Positions 41,359-50,523 of a stretch of 64,000 nt of DNA are shown piece after piece. The stretch lies in the NCBI GenBank assembly GCA_001600355.1, contig BCJU01000001.1:3617178-3681177 (forward strand), in the 5' to 3' direction. Source of the stretch: Meira nashicola (taxonomy: Eukaryota; Basidiomycota; Exobasidiomycetes; Exobasidiales; Brachybasidiaceae). A model generated the notes under the pieces. It searched no databases. It saw only the letters and a list, made by a program, of their open reading frames with translations, and was not told where the DNA came from. The translations under genes and the position numbers were made by a program. Each line of letters opens with the position of its first letter. Positions within the stretch are counted from its first letter, which is position 1.

Positions 41359-43887
41359 CTATTGAAAGAAGAGGGTTTGAACATCACTTGTACTGAAACC
41401 CAAACCGCAAGAAGGACATTTTCTTTGTCGTGTTTGGATCCTAGCATCAACGCAGTCATTGCAAAATGTGTGTAAGCAACGAGTGATGATTCGATTACGA
41501 TAACGATCTTTGCAGGAAGAGCAACGTAAGAGCGAATTCAAAGCTTCAATTTGATCATCATCAGCAAACGAGCCCTTCTTTCGCGTACCACCCGAGCTTG
41601 CCAATTGCTTGCGAACTTTGTCAAGATCACGCTGTAACTTTTCACATCGTTCTTGAGCAGAAGATCTTTGCTTTGCCTCTTCCATAACTTCTTGCGTTTT
41701 TTCTCGACTGATGGCGATCGCTTGATCTCTTGCTTCAATAGATCTGTTTAATTGGTCTTGCATCATATTCATCGAACTTTGCAAATTCGCCAGCTTTGCA
41801 TTCGATTCGTTGGCATATCTACGAAATTCGGTCACTTCAGATTCAAGTTTTGATATTTGTTCTTTCCGATCGCTTTCCAATTCTGTATATTTTTCCACAA
41901 CTCGTATTTGTCGTTCAACATTACGCAATGCAACACGTTTTTCATTCTCAATCGCATCTTTTGCACGCATTGCACTGAAATATTTGTTGTCCGCTTTCGC
42001 TTTTTCTGTGGTCAAACGTGAAAGCTTCTCTTCCATCCTTCCAAGATCGGCAATACGTGTGCTAGCAATATTTTGTGCTTCGTTGTAGGCTGCACCCAAT
42101 TTGTCCAATTCATCACACAAAGCAGTTGTGCTGGCATTTGCAGTATCCAATTCCCTCTTCGATTTTTGCAGCTCTTCATGCTGCTTTTGTAGCAAAGTTG
42201 AGATAGATTCAGGTGTTTCTCCAGCTTGATCAAGAATAGCCTTCAGTTCTTGTAACTCTTTTTGCAACGTTGATACCTTGGCTAACAGATCAGCTTCTGT
42301 AGTGGATGAAGACCTAGCTTCTTGCTGCCTTTGTAGATCGGCAATTCTTTCTTCTGCAGATTTAAGACGCGATTGCAAATCGGAAAACAATTCAGTATCG
42401 GCATCAGCTTGCTCTTTTTCTTCGTCAGTGAGGCTTGCTTTAAGCTTGGCCATCCAAACATCATCTCCAAGTCTTGCCGCTAGACTGATTTGTAAACGTC
42501 TGATCTCAGCACCTAGAGTGTTGATTCGCTTCTCTTTTACTTGAACTAACGTCTTCATCTCATCAACCTGCGTATATTTGACAGTCTCTCTCTGTTTCTT
42601 TTCGGTCAATTCTGCCATCAATTCGTCTCTTTGACTGCGAAGACGGGCAACATCACCTTCATGCGTTTTGACAGCATTTCTCAATTCATCAACGAGAGAA
42701 TTTGCTTCGTCTTTTGCTTTAGCTTCATACTCTTGACGCTGTTCTCGCAACTCAACATTCTCCGATTCCAGTCTTTCATTTACTGACTTCAATCGTACAT
42801 GCTCCTCTCCAGCATGCTCAAATTGATGATGCAATTGCCGGTAAAGGTCTGATGCAACCAATTTCTCTTGCGGTATGTTTTGGAGCTCCATCTTTAAAGC
42901 CTCATTTTCCTGGCGTAAGATCACCACCTGATTGCGCCATTCGTCCAATTCAACTAATCGACTCTCTGCCAATTTTTGGGCATCTTCGAGCTCTTGTGCG
43001 AGCTCAGCAGATGCGTGAGTATTGATGCCATTCACTGAAGCACCATCTTGCAGCTCATTCTCAGCCACTTGTTTACGCTTGACAGCTGCTTGTCGTTCTA
43101 CTTCGGCGGCTTCTACTTTTGCTCGTTCTGCTTCTTCTTCGGCTTCAGCTCCAGGCCTTTCGGTGGCCTTGACTGTGGAGCTATGCATGCGATCATGCAA
43201 ACGTTCAAATTTGCGCAACTTCTCAATCGTAATGTCAAGCTCATCGACGAGACTATCGCGATCTTGTGAAGTAAGGTGATACCGTGCTCTCAGGGAAGCT
43301 GAATCCACAGCCAACTGATGACATTTTGCTTGTAGCTCATCCACGTCTGGGCTAGAGCCAGGAGTCAATCGTACAATCATGCCGAGAATTGCCTTCATAG
43401 ATGCATTGCGTTCTTCGAGCGATTTCGAGAAAGCTGATGGTGAAGGTTTGCTAACGGAGAGTTCAATAGCATCTGTGAAAGCGGAGTGAGTTTCGTCTGG
43501 AATTTTTCCTTCTTGAATCAAGATCTGTACGTCTTCCACCAAGGTATTCCAAAATGTGTTTAATGCTGCACATTTTTCGTCAGTCTGATCGACTTGATTC
43601 TGTAATTGTCGTACTTTTGTTTGAGCTCTCGCTAATTCTCTCTGAGATTCGCGCATCTTACGAAAGATTGCCTCTTTGCGAAAAGCTTCGAGGCCTTTGT
43701 AGGCGGGAATGATATCTTCTTCTTCTTCTTCGCCATTTTGTCCATTTTTGATATCGATTGGTGATCCGTTTGAGATAAAGGAAGAGTTCGCTCTATCTAG
43801 ATGCGGCCGCTTTGTCACAGAAGTGATTTCAGATCTGACTTCAGGATCTAGCGGCCGCTTTCGATCCTCAACATCTAGAGTTGCCAT
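41359..43887 (-). CDS. BRE1: E3 ubiquitin ligase Bre1 (histone H2B monoubiquitination)
   Basis: The 842-residue protein is the RING E3 that with Rad6 monoubiquitinates histone H2B during transcription. Nearly the whole length is coiled coil (about 65-780). The C-terminal RING lies at about 785-830: CSSCKDRYRNRIITRCLHTF, then CNDCV and CPSCG, a C3HC4 arrangement close to RNF20/RNF40. It ends GFSTSDVQTLFFQ, typical of Bre1. The N-terminus has basic clusters RKRPLD and TKRPHLD flanking an acidic spacer, plausible as a nuclear localisation signal. The start is ATG 43887 and the gene is intronless despite its length. It converges with the 656-aa gene (218 bp) and diverges from RPR2. Confidence 0.95.
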   Translation of the reverse strand: MATLDVEDRKRPLDPEVRSEITSVTKRPHLDRANSSFISNGSPIDIKNGQNGEEEEEDIIPAYKGLEAFRKEAIFRKMRESQRELARAQTKVRQLQNQVDQTDEKCAALNTFWNTLVEDVQILIQEGKIPDETHSAFTDAIELSVSKPSPSAFSKSLEERNASMKAILGMIVRLTPGSSPDVDELQAKCHQLAVDSASLRARYHLTSQDRDSLVDELDITIEKLRKFERLHDRMHSSTVKATERPGAEAEEEAERAKVEAAEVERQAAVKRKQVAENELQDGASVNGINTHASAELAQELEDAQKLAESRLVELDEWRNQVVILRQENEALKMELQNIPQEKLVASDLYRQLHHQFEHAGEEHVRLKSVNERLESENVELREQRQEYEAKAKDEANSLVDELRNAVKTHEGDVARLRSQRDELMAELTEKKQRETVKYTQVDEMKTLVQVKEKRINTLGAEIRRLQISLAARLGDDVWMAKLKASLTDEEKEQADADTELFSDLQSRLKSAEERIADLQRQQEARSSSTTEADLLAKVSTLQKELQELKAILDQAGETPESISTLLQKQHEELQKSKRELDTANASTTALCDELDKLGAAYNEAQNIASTRIADLGRMEEKLSRLTTEKAKADNKYFSAMRAKDAIENEKRVALRNVERQIRVVEKYTELESDRKEQISKLESEVTEFRRYANESNAKLANLQSSMNMMQDQLNRSIEARDQAIAISREKTQEVMEEAKQRSSAQERCEKLQRDLDKVRKQLASSGGTRKKGSFADDDQIEALNSLLRCSSCKDRYRNRIITRCLHTFCNDCVDARIQTRQRKCPSCGLGFSTSDVQTLFFQ

Positions 43888-44365
43888 ACCACATGTACGA
43901 AAAATATATGAAATGTGGAAGGCTTTTTAGACGTTATTTTGTCCTCCAATTGGACACAAGACACCGCACCCTTTGGTCGATAGACCTCAAGAGAACAAAG
44001 AAGAATCTGAAGGGAGTTGTGTTGTAAAAGTCATCCAACAATCAAGAGCGGATGACTAGAAGTCGAAGTAGGGAATGATGATAGTTGAGGTGAATAAATT
44101 GCCATCAAAAATGTCACTGTAATTACTTCATGTACGCGCGAATGAGACGGCGAAATATGTGTGTTTCTTAAAAAGAATTCTAAATTACTCACGTGTCTTG
44201 TGAATAGCAGGCGCCTTGTAAGTCTTAAAAATAATCCATGCTTTATGGCTCGGCTCCTATGAATCTTATTTCCTGTTGTTGTACAAATCGAATGTGACAG
44301 GTAATGAATGATACCTTCAGCCCATCTTTAACTCGATCACATTGTGAAACATGCTGTAAAGAGAT
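43888..44365. promoter_or_regulatory. divergent promoter region of BRE1 and RPR2
   Basis: This 478-bp AT-rich spacer between two start codons must contain both promoters. No specific element could be assigned. Confidence 0.5.
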
Positions 44366-45331
44366 ATGGCCAAAGAAGGCAAAGCTAACGCTCAAGTCTC
44401 GAAATCACAACCGCTCCGTGTTGCCCAACATGAATCCGTTCACACTTTGAATGCAATCTTGCAACAGTCAGCATTTGCATCCGTCAATTCAGTCTTAAAA
44501 GGTAATTTGCCGCCTACATCGGCACGTAAAGGATGTCAATACCTACAAAGTCTTGCACGAAAAGCAACTTTAAGACTTGACGTTTCTGTTAAGCGTTCGA
44601 TTTGCAGAAGATGTCATTCTTTCCTGTTACCTGGCATCACTTGTACAACCCGAATTCGACCTTCAAAGTCATTCGATCTTGTTCTAGTGAGACGATGTAC
44701 GATTTGTGGTGCTAGCAGGAGATTACCATGTCCAGCTGTTCAGTCAAAACGATTTAAAGCTTTGTCGAGAAGGCATGAGAAACGACAATCAAAGATCGAT
44801 AGCCGGAAGGTATCAAAGAAAGTAGAGTCTGCCACGCAAGGAACCATCAAAGTTAACGAAAAAGGTGTGATGTGTTCAGCTAAAGAGAATCATGGAAAGC
44901 TCAGCCAACGAGCACGGCGAAGAGCGGCCCAGGTTCTCAGAGAGGAGGCGGACAAATTGCCACACACATTAAGCAAACGAACGAGGAAGAGAAAGCGCCA
45001 GAAAGGTCCACGGAATAGCAGCGCTGCTGATGGTGAATCGTCCAACAATCAATCGAATGAGTCAGAAGTCTTTATAATATCGCAATCCAACAAACAGAAA
45101 GCGCCAAAAGAAGCTTCCAAGAAACCACCAAAGAAAGGCGGACTACGTAAATTAGACCTTGCACCTTATCACGAGCGACTGCAGTCAGCTTCCTCCTCCG
45201 AGACGCACTGGAAGTGTGATATACCAAGTGACATGCCAGATGCTCAACGTCAAGCTTTGAGCATGCTGAGAGGAGATCATATTGTCACTGTAGGCCTAGG
45301 TAAGGGAGGTGTGGTAGGCGATCGTGCATGA
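44366..45331 (+). CDS. RNase P/MRP subunit, Rpr2/Rpp21/Snm1 family
   Basis: The 321-residue protein contains the zinc-ribbon domain of RNase P subunit Rpr2 (human RPP21), which acts in 5' trimming of pre-tRNA. Helices at about 25-70 (VHTLNAILQQSAFASVNSVL, RKGCQYLQSLARKATLRLD) precede the ribbon. Its metal ligands are Cys80 and Cys83 (ICRRCHSFLLPG) and Cys111 and Cys114 (VRRCTICGASRRLPCP). The spacer ITCTTRIRPSKSFDLVL is typical of the family. The C-terminal about 195 residues are very basic and disordered, much longer than in yeast Rpr2 (about 144 residues), and probably bind RNA. It could be the RNase MRP-specific Snm1 instead; by sequence alone I favour Rpr2/Rpp21. Intronless, start ATG 44366. 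Confidence 0.85.
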   Translation: MAKEGKANAQVSKSQPLRVAQHESVHTLNAILQQSAFASVNSVLKGNLPPTSARKGCQYLQSLARKATLRLDVSVKRSICRRCHSFLLPGITCTTRIRPSKSFDLVLVRRCTICGASRRLPCPAVQSKRFKALSRRHEKRQSKIDSRKVSKKVESATQGTIKVNEKGVMCSAKENHGKLSQRARRRAAQVLREEADKLPHTLSKRTRKRKRQKGPRNSSAADGESSNNQSNESEVFIISQSNKQKAPKEASKKPPKKGGLRKLDLAPYHERLQSASSSETHWKCDIPSDMPDAQRQALSMLRGDHIVTVGLGKGGVVGDRA

Positions 45332-45457
45332 TGTTGTACACTATTGTACCTTTATTTCTATTTCAGATCAAATTGTAGCATATCAATCTTATAGATTCTT
45401 TCCGAGGCAAGAGTGGTGTGAGGGTATGACTCTTACATGGCAGATGTTGTGAATAAA

Positions 45458-46366
45458 TCATCTTCGGAAGGCACGCATTCCAAATCTGGCAACTTTAGGT
45501 GTAAGGAAAAGAGAGATAGGAAGTCGGATTGGAAGAAGAATCTTGACGAGGATGTATGCAGCTAAGCCATCTCTAATTTGTCCAAAATCGATCTCATCAG
45601 CAGCACTACGGGCTGATCTTTTTGTGTAGCCAACGATTCGATCTTTTATTCCATTTGCTCGAGCTTCTACTTCATTAGCTCCTTTCGCTTTATCTGCATT
45701 TGTACCTCCAATTTTTCGCATTGCTTCTTGTGTAATTTCTTCTTGATCACCTGAAGCAAGCTTTCTTAGGCTTTGTACTGCTTTTCCTCCATATTTTGCA
45801 TATTTCCATCCATTTTGTAATCCTCTACGAGCCATACGTTCAACTAATTGTTCAACAGTCATCTCAGAATGACGATCTTCATATCCTGGCGGTAAAGGAC
45901 CTGCTAAACCGTCAATCACCACATCAGGAATCCAATCTGGCACTTTGCGTGATAATAACCAAGCTCCTTGTGGACCTGCTAAAAGAGCATTACTTATATT
46001 TGTTTGACGAAGAGTGAAATAAATTGGAGGAACTAATGCCCATCCTAAGGTAAAATGAGTAAAGACGAACGTTGGAATTAAAAGCAAGAATCCTGGCTTT
46101 TGTCGTACTGCTGTCTTTGCTGCTTCTCCTGCGGCTGTCTTTGCTGCTGTTGCTGCCGTTGTTGTGTTTGCATTTTGCTGTCTGAATAAGGTTGATGTAC
46201 TAAAATGTGTCTTGTTCATCCCTTTTGCAATATTGAAGCGTGGAAGGACAGATTTGTTGAGGGCGATCGGAAGTCTTGCTCCACTTGATAGAGAAAGTGG
46301 AGATCCCACCCACCCTTTTGGCATGACCATCGAAGGAGTTCCACTGTGTAATCCGTCCCTCATCAT
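45458..46366 (-). CDS. mitochondrial membrane protein of uncertain family
   Basis: The 302-residue protein has an N-terminus rich in Arg, Lys and Ser (LPRFNIAKGMNKTHFSTSTL) that resembles a mitochondrial presequence. There is a first hydrophobic segment at about 92-120 (FLLLIPTFVFTHFTLGWALV) and a second near the C-terminus (DGLAAYILVKILLPIRLPIS). Between them is a mostly helical, charged region with VEQLVERMARRGLQNGWKYA. The final segment recalls the C-terminal helix of fungal DUF1279/Nat2-like mitochondrial proteins, but the match is weak. The longest frame begins with TTG at 46369; ATG 46366 follows directly. It converges with the RNase P gene (126 bp) and diverges from threonine deaminase. 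Confidence 0.6.
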   Translation of the reverse strand: MMRDGLHSGTPSMVMPKGWVGSPLSLSSGARLPIALNKSVLPRFNIAKGMNKTHFSTSTLFRQQNANTTTAATAAKTAAGEAAKTAVRQKPGFLLLIPTFVFTHFTLGWALVPPIYFTLRQTNISNALLAGPQGAWLLSRKVPDWIPDVVIDGLAGPLPPGYEDRHSEMTVEQLVERMARRGLQNGWKYAKYGGKAVQSLRKLASGDQEEITQEAMRKIGGTNADKAKGANEVEARANGIKDRIVGYTKRSARSAADEIDFGQIRDGLAAYILVKILLPIRLPISLFLTPKVARFGMRAFRR

Positions 46367-46728
46367 CAAAATCAGTCAAAAGTAGTATTTGATGGATGCA
46401 GCGGAAAGAATACGATACTATTTCAACGAGAAGATCATTGATTGACACTTTGACATTTTTTCATTTTCCCTTTGTGCATTCTCAAGCGTGGAGGTCAAAT
46501 CACGTCCCCTTCAAGCCCGAGGCTAGACTAATTGACTTCTATTAATTTGCCCGTTTGTCGGATCTCGGATTCTGAGAATTATCGGAGCAGCGCGTTTAAT
46601 TTTTCTTTGCTGCATTTATGACTGTTTTGGCAAGTACGAAATGTAGGAAGAAATGTTTGGAATAAATGCATCAAAGCGGGAAAAAGTCCGTTACCACCAT
46701 CTGAAATTTATTACCTGTCAAGCTCATC
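46367..46728. promoter_or_regulatory. divergent promoter region upstream of threonine deaminase
   Basis: A 362-bp spacer between two start codons. A GCGCGTTTAA motif occurs near 46582. An in-frame TGA lies eight codons before the threonine deaminase ATG, which rules out an unspliced N-terminal extension. Confidence 0.5.
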
Positions 46729-48663
46729 ATGTCGACTGAGCCATATCAAGCTGATAATCTACCACCTGCATACATTCCTGGACCATGGCCTCCGATCAAA
46801 AAAGAATCAGGAGAAGGATCAGAAAAGGTATCAGAAACATTACAACAAGCATACGATGATTTACCATCTCACCTACGTTTACCGAATGGTGAACCTGATT
46901 ATCTTCGATTGATTTTATCGGCAGATATTTATTCTTTGGTAAAACAAACTCCTTTAATGTTGGCAACAAATTTATCAACTCGATTAGGTTGTCAAGTTAT
47001 GATGAAACGTGAAGACTTACAACCTGTTTTCAGTTTCAAATTACGAGGAGCTTTTAATATGATGCGTCAATTGACAGATGAACAAAAATGGAAAGGTGTT
47101 ATTGCTTGTAGTGCAGGAAATCATGCTCAAGGTGTGGCGCTTTCAGGATCTCATTTAAGCATACCTTGTACTATCGTTATGCCAACAGGAACGCCAAGTA
47201 TCAAAACTGAAAATGTAAGAAGATTAGGCTCAAAAGTGGTTTTGCATGGAGTCAACTTCGATGAGGCAAAAGCAGAATGTGCAAGGCTTGCTCGCATTCA
47301 TGGTCTCAAGATCATTCCTCCTTTCGATGAGCCAAGAGTGATTGCAGGTCAAGGTACAGTCGCCGTGGAACTCTTATCACAAACAGATATGAGCAAGGTA
47401 GATGCTATATTTTGCTGTGTTGGAGGAGGAGGTTTATTAGCCGGAGTAGCATCTTACATCAAACGTATCGCACCTCCAGGTATCAAGGTAATTGCAGTAG
47501 AAACATATGATGCCGATGCATTAGCAAGAAGTCTAGAGTCAGGACAGCGTGTGACATTGGATGATGTCGGTTTGTTCAGCGATGGAACAGCAGTACGCAT
47601 CATTGGTGAAGAAAATTTCCGTCTTTGTCATGAGTTAGTTGATGGTTTAGTCCGCGTGGATACGGATGAGATTTGCGCTGCTATACGAGATGTGTTTGAA
47701 GATACAAGATCGATACCCGAGCCAGCAGGAGCATTGGCCATCGCAGGAATGAAGAGGTACATTCTGGAGAATAATCTGCAAAACAGTGGAAAAAGATTCA
47801 TTGCAACGGTTTCGGGTGCCAATATGAACTTTTCCAGATTACGATTCGTTTCTGAACGTTCTGAACTTGGACAAAAGCGAGAGATTCTTTTGATGGTAGA
47901 GATTCCCGAATCACCCGGAAGTTTCTTACGACTTGCACAAAAGATCTTCCCAAGGCAATTATCCGAGTTCAGTTATCGTTATGATCGCTCTGATCGTGCG
48001 CAAATCTTTTTAAGTTTCTTATTGGATACACCTGCAGGAATGCAAAATCTACCTGCAACAACTGTTCCACCTCCTGTCTCAGGAGGAATGCCTGTTCCTA
48101 CTCCAGTTGCTGAAGAAGCACATGTTCGAGCTCAAGCCAACTCAAACGGCATTTCTACGCCTTCTCGAGGAAGATTTGAAGAACGTAGCGATAGTACAGC
48201 TCGATTGCCTTCGCCTGCACCTGCATCTGGAAATACGCAACAAGATCTATTTGCTGCTCAAGCAGCCGCCGTTCAAGCAGTATATGAAAGTGAAGTTCAT
48301 TCAATCTTGGAAATGATTAATGGTGAAGGCATGACGGCGATCGATATAAGTAACAATGAAGTGGCTAAATCACATGCAAGATATATGGTCGGAAGCAAGA
48401 GTGAAGTACCAAATGAAAGATTGTTCCAATTCACCTTCCCAGAAAGACCTGGAGCTCTGTTGAAATTCTTACGCGGTTTAGATAAAGGTTTCAATGTTTC
48501 ATTGTTCAACTATCGTAACAATGGTGGAGATACTGCTTCCATCTTGGTTGGCATTCAAGTTGAGCCAAATCAAGAAAGCGAATTCCAAATATTCTTACAG
48601 ACGATCGGCTACAGATTCCGAGAAGAGACGGACAATGAGGTTTACAAGAGATTTATGCGGTAG
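46729..48663 (+). CDS. ILV1: threonine deaminase (threonine ammonia-lyase, biosynthetic)
   Basis: This 644-residue PLP enzyme converts L-threonine to 2-oxobutanoate and ammonia, the first step from threonine to isoleucine, and is normally feedback-inhibited by isoleucine. The catalytic domain (about 55-390) has MMKREDLQPVFSFKLRGAFN with the PLP lysine Lys104, SAGNHAQGVALSG, and the phosphate-cradle glycines in CCVGGGGLLAGVA. Two ACT-like regulatory domains follow (from about 388 and 560): LLMVEIPESPGSFLRLAQ and FTFPERPGALLKFLRG. They are separated by a Pro/Ala/Ser-rich linker of about 85 residues, which explains most of the excess over the yeast enzyme (576). The N-terminus (MSTEPYQADNLPP) is acidic and lacks an obvious mitochondrial presequence, unlike yeast Ilv1. 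Confidence 0.96.
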   Translation: MSTEPYQADNLPPAYIPGPWPPIKKESGEGSEKVSETLQQAYDDLPSHLRLPNGEPDYLRLILSADIYSLVKQTPLMLATNLSTRLGCQVMMKREDLQPVFSFKLRGAFNMMRQLTDEQKWKGVIACSAGNHAQGVALSGSHLSIPCTIVMPTGTPSIKTENVRRLGSKVVLHGVNFDEAKAECARLARIHGLKIIPPFDEPRVIAGQGTVAVELLSQTDMSKVDAIFCCVGGGGLLAGVASYIKRIAPPGIKVIAVETYDADALARSLESGQRVTLDDVGLFSDGTAVRIIGEENFRLCHELVDGLVRVDTDEICAAIRDVFEDTRSIPEPAGALAIAGMKRYILENNLQNSGKRFIATVSGANMNFSRLRFVSERSELGQKREILLMVEIPESPGSFLRLAQKIFPRQLSEFSYRYDRSDRAQIFLSFLLDTPAGMQNLPATTVPPPVSGGMPVPTPVAEEAHVRAQANSNGISTPSRGRFEERSDSTARLPSPAPASGNTQQDLFAAQAAAVQAVYESEVHSILEMINGEGMTAIDISNNEVAKSHARYMVGSKSEVPNERLFQFTFPERPGALLKFLRGLDKGFNVSLFNYRNNGGDTASILVGIQVEPNQESEFQIFLQTIGYRFREETDNEVYKRFMR

Positions 48664-48859
48664 TAATTCTTAAATTTCCTGCTTTCATTTTCACACTGTA
48701 CCGTCACGCATCAATGTAGAATATTATTTCATCGCAATATCATTTGCTGTTGGTAATCTTAGTCATTCACTGGATTTTGGATTCGTTCGAAAGGAATAAC
48801 AATACAAGCGCAAATGTAGCGAAAAGAATGTGTGATCGAAACTTTGATTAGCAAATCAA

Positions 48860-50194
48860 TTAATCTTCGAAATCTTGCGGATTATCAAAATAGTATTGGA
48901 TAGCCATTTCCACATTCCTTCCACACATAAGGTATACTTCTATTGCTTTGTTTTCTTCAATACCCATGGCAATAATCTGTTCAACGGCTGTTCTATCCTC
49001 TTGACCAAGGTCACCGATGCTTGGTAGATTGACACCCTCATCCCCCTCTTCGCCACCAACGGCATTGTTAGCTAATAAGTTCAAAACGGCTTCTGGATCA
49101 TCTGCCATTGCATTTGCTAGCTGTGGATTGCTCTGTGCTAATGCTTGAACCAAAGGAGCCAAAGCAGCAGGATTTTGTTGAACCAATTGTCGTAATTGAC
49201 CAATCATGGCAGGGTTTCCCAGATCGAGAGCAGTGTTGCCACTTCCATCATCTTCACCCAAATCACGCAAAGCGGCCAAACTATCACCACCTGCACCTCC
49301 TCTTCCAGCACCGCCTGTGCGACCGCCGCCACCTTGTGCTTGAGCTGCTGCTGCTTCAAACAAATTTCCGCTTCGAGGATTAGTTGTTGCTGCAGGTTGT
49401 GCTGCTGGTTGTGCGGGTGTGGCGGCAGGAGCGGAAGCACCTTGTTGAGCTGCACCAGAACCAGCGCCAGCTCCAGGGGAGGGTGCGGCCGGAGCAGCCT
49501 GAGGTTGAGAGAGGTGTTCAGGAATACCAGTCATGAGGTATTCGACGGCTCTTTCAGGATTATTGAAACTTGCACGCATTGCCTTTTGCACTTCACTTTT
49601 CTCGAATCCCATCTCCACAATATTATTTACAGCTTGTTCTAATGCTGAGCCAGTAAGAAATTGCGAAGATCCAGGAGGTCCTGATTCAGCTGGAGCGGCG
49701 GCAGTGACCGATGATGCAGATTCGGTAGGAGCGGCAGAGGTAACTGCAGCTGCTTGTGGAGCTGCTGCTGTAACTGTGGAAGATGCATCGGGAGCACTTG
49801 CTGGCGTTGCACTTGGAGCGGCGGTTGCTGTTATAGCACCTTCTGCAGGAGTAGAAGCAGCTGCTGCTGACGATGATGTTGCAGCTTTTGTAGCTTTAGG
49901 CTTAGAAACCATCAACACCAAAAAGTCCTTTTCCGAAACGCCACATGATTCGACCGTGTCTGCATCGGTCAAAATCTTTCCAGAATAGATGATCTTTTGT
50001 ACAGCAGCTTGATGTCCTTGCTGCGATTCAATTTTACTCTTGATAGTGGCAATCTGTTGAGAAATAGCATCACGTCAGTAATCATCATACAAATGGCAAC
50101 AATCTACCCTCCACTGTGATGTACGTACCGAATCACTCGATTCTGCATCTACTGTAAAGGTAGAGCCTTGAAGAGATTTGAACTTTAGCTTCAT
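48860..50194 (-). CDS. RAD23: DNA repair and proteasome shuttle protein Rad23, two exons
   Basis: Exons 50194-50129 and 50053-48860 join to 419 residues; the 75-nt intron begins GTACGT and ends CAACAG in phase 0. Rad23 delivers ubiquitinated proteins to the proteasome and stabilises Rad4/XPC in nucleotide excision repair. In order: a ubiquitin-like domain (1-75; MKLKFKSLQGSTFTVDAESS joined to IATIKSKIESQQGHQAAVQK, then IIYSGKIL), UBA1 (about 155-200; NNIVEMGFEKSEVQKAMRAS), an XPC-binding/STI1-like region (LRQLVQQNPAALAPLVQALA), and C-terminal UBA2 (VEQIIAMGIEENKAIEVYL ending in NPQDFED). The linkers are Ala/Pro/Gly-rich. The first exon is required for a complete ubiquitin fold, which confirms the splice. 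Confidence 0.96.
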
Positions 50195-50523
50195 ATTGTG
50201 ACTGATTGCTGGAAAATCAGGAACAATTAATGAGCTGCCTTTATGAAGATGATCGTAAGAACTTTGTAAAACTCTATTGTATCGCGATGTCATCCAAGTG
50301 TTATTTCTATTAACGTCCGTGCTCTTAATGCAGCAAAGAAAGGAATTGCGCGTCCTAACGGGGTGCACGTGGTAAAGCTTCATTTCGAAAGAAAAAAAGG
50401 AAGAATTGGCGAGTCACAAGCGTGTAGGAATATTATTGCACTCCTCACCCGCATTTGAAGCTTAAAAAATGAGAATGAGAAGAATGTTAGACTATTGGAT
50501 AAGAAAGTTGTGATAAGATTACT
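50195..50523. promoter_or_regulatory. divergent promoter region of RAD23 and threonine synthase
   Basis: A 329-bp spacer between two start codons that must hold both promoters. No recognised element was assigned. Confidence 0.5.

Noticed and set aside
49196..49988. Long antisense frames over RAD23
   Set aside because: They arise from Ala/Pro/Gln-rich codons in RAD23 read on the other strand; RAD23 is unambiguous.
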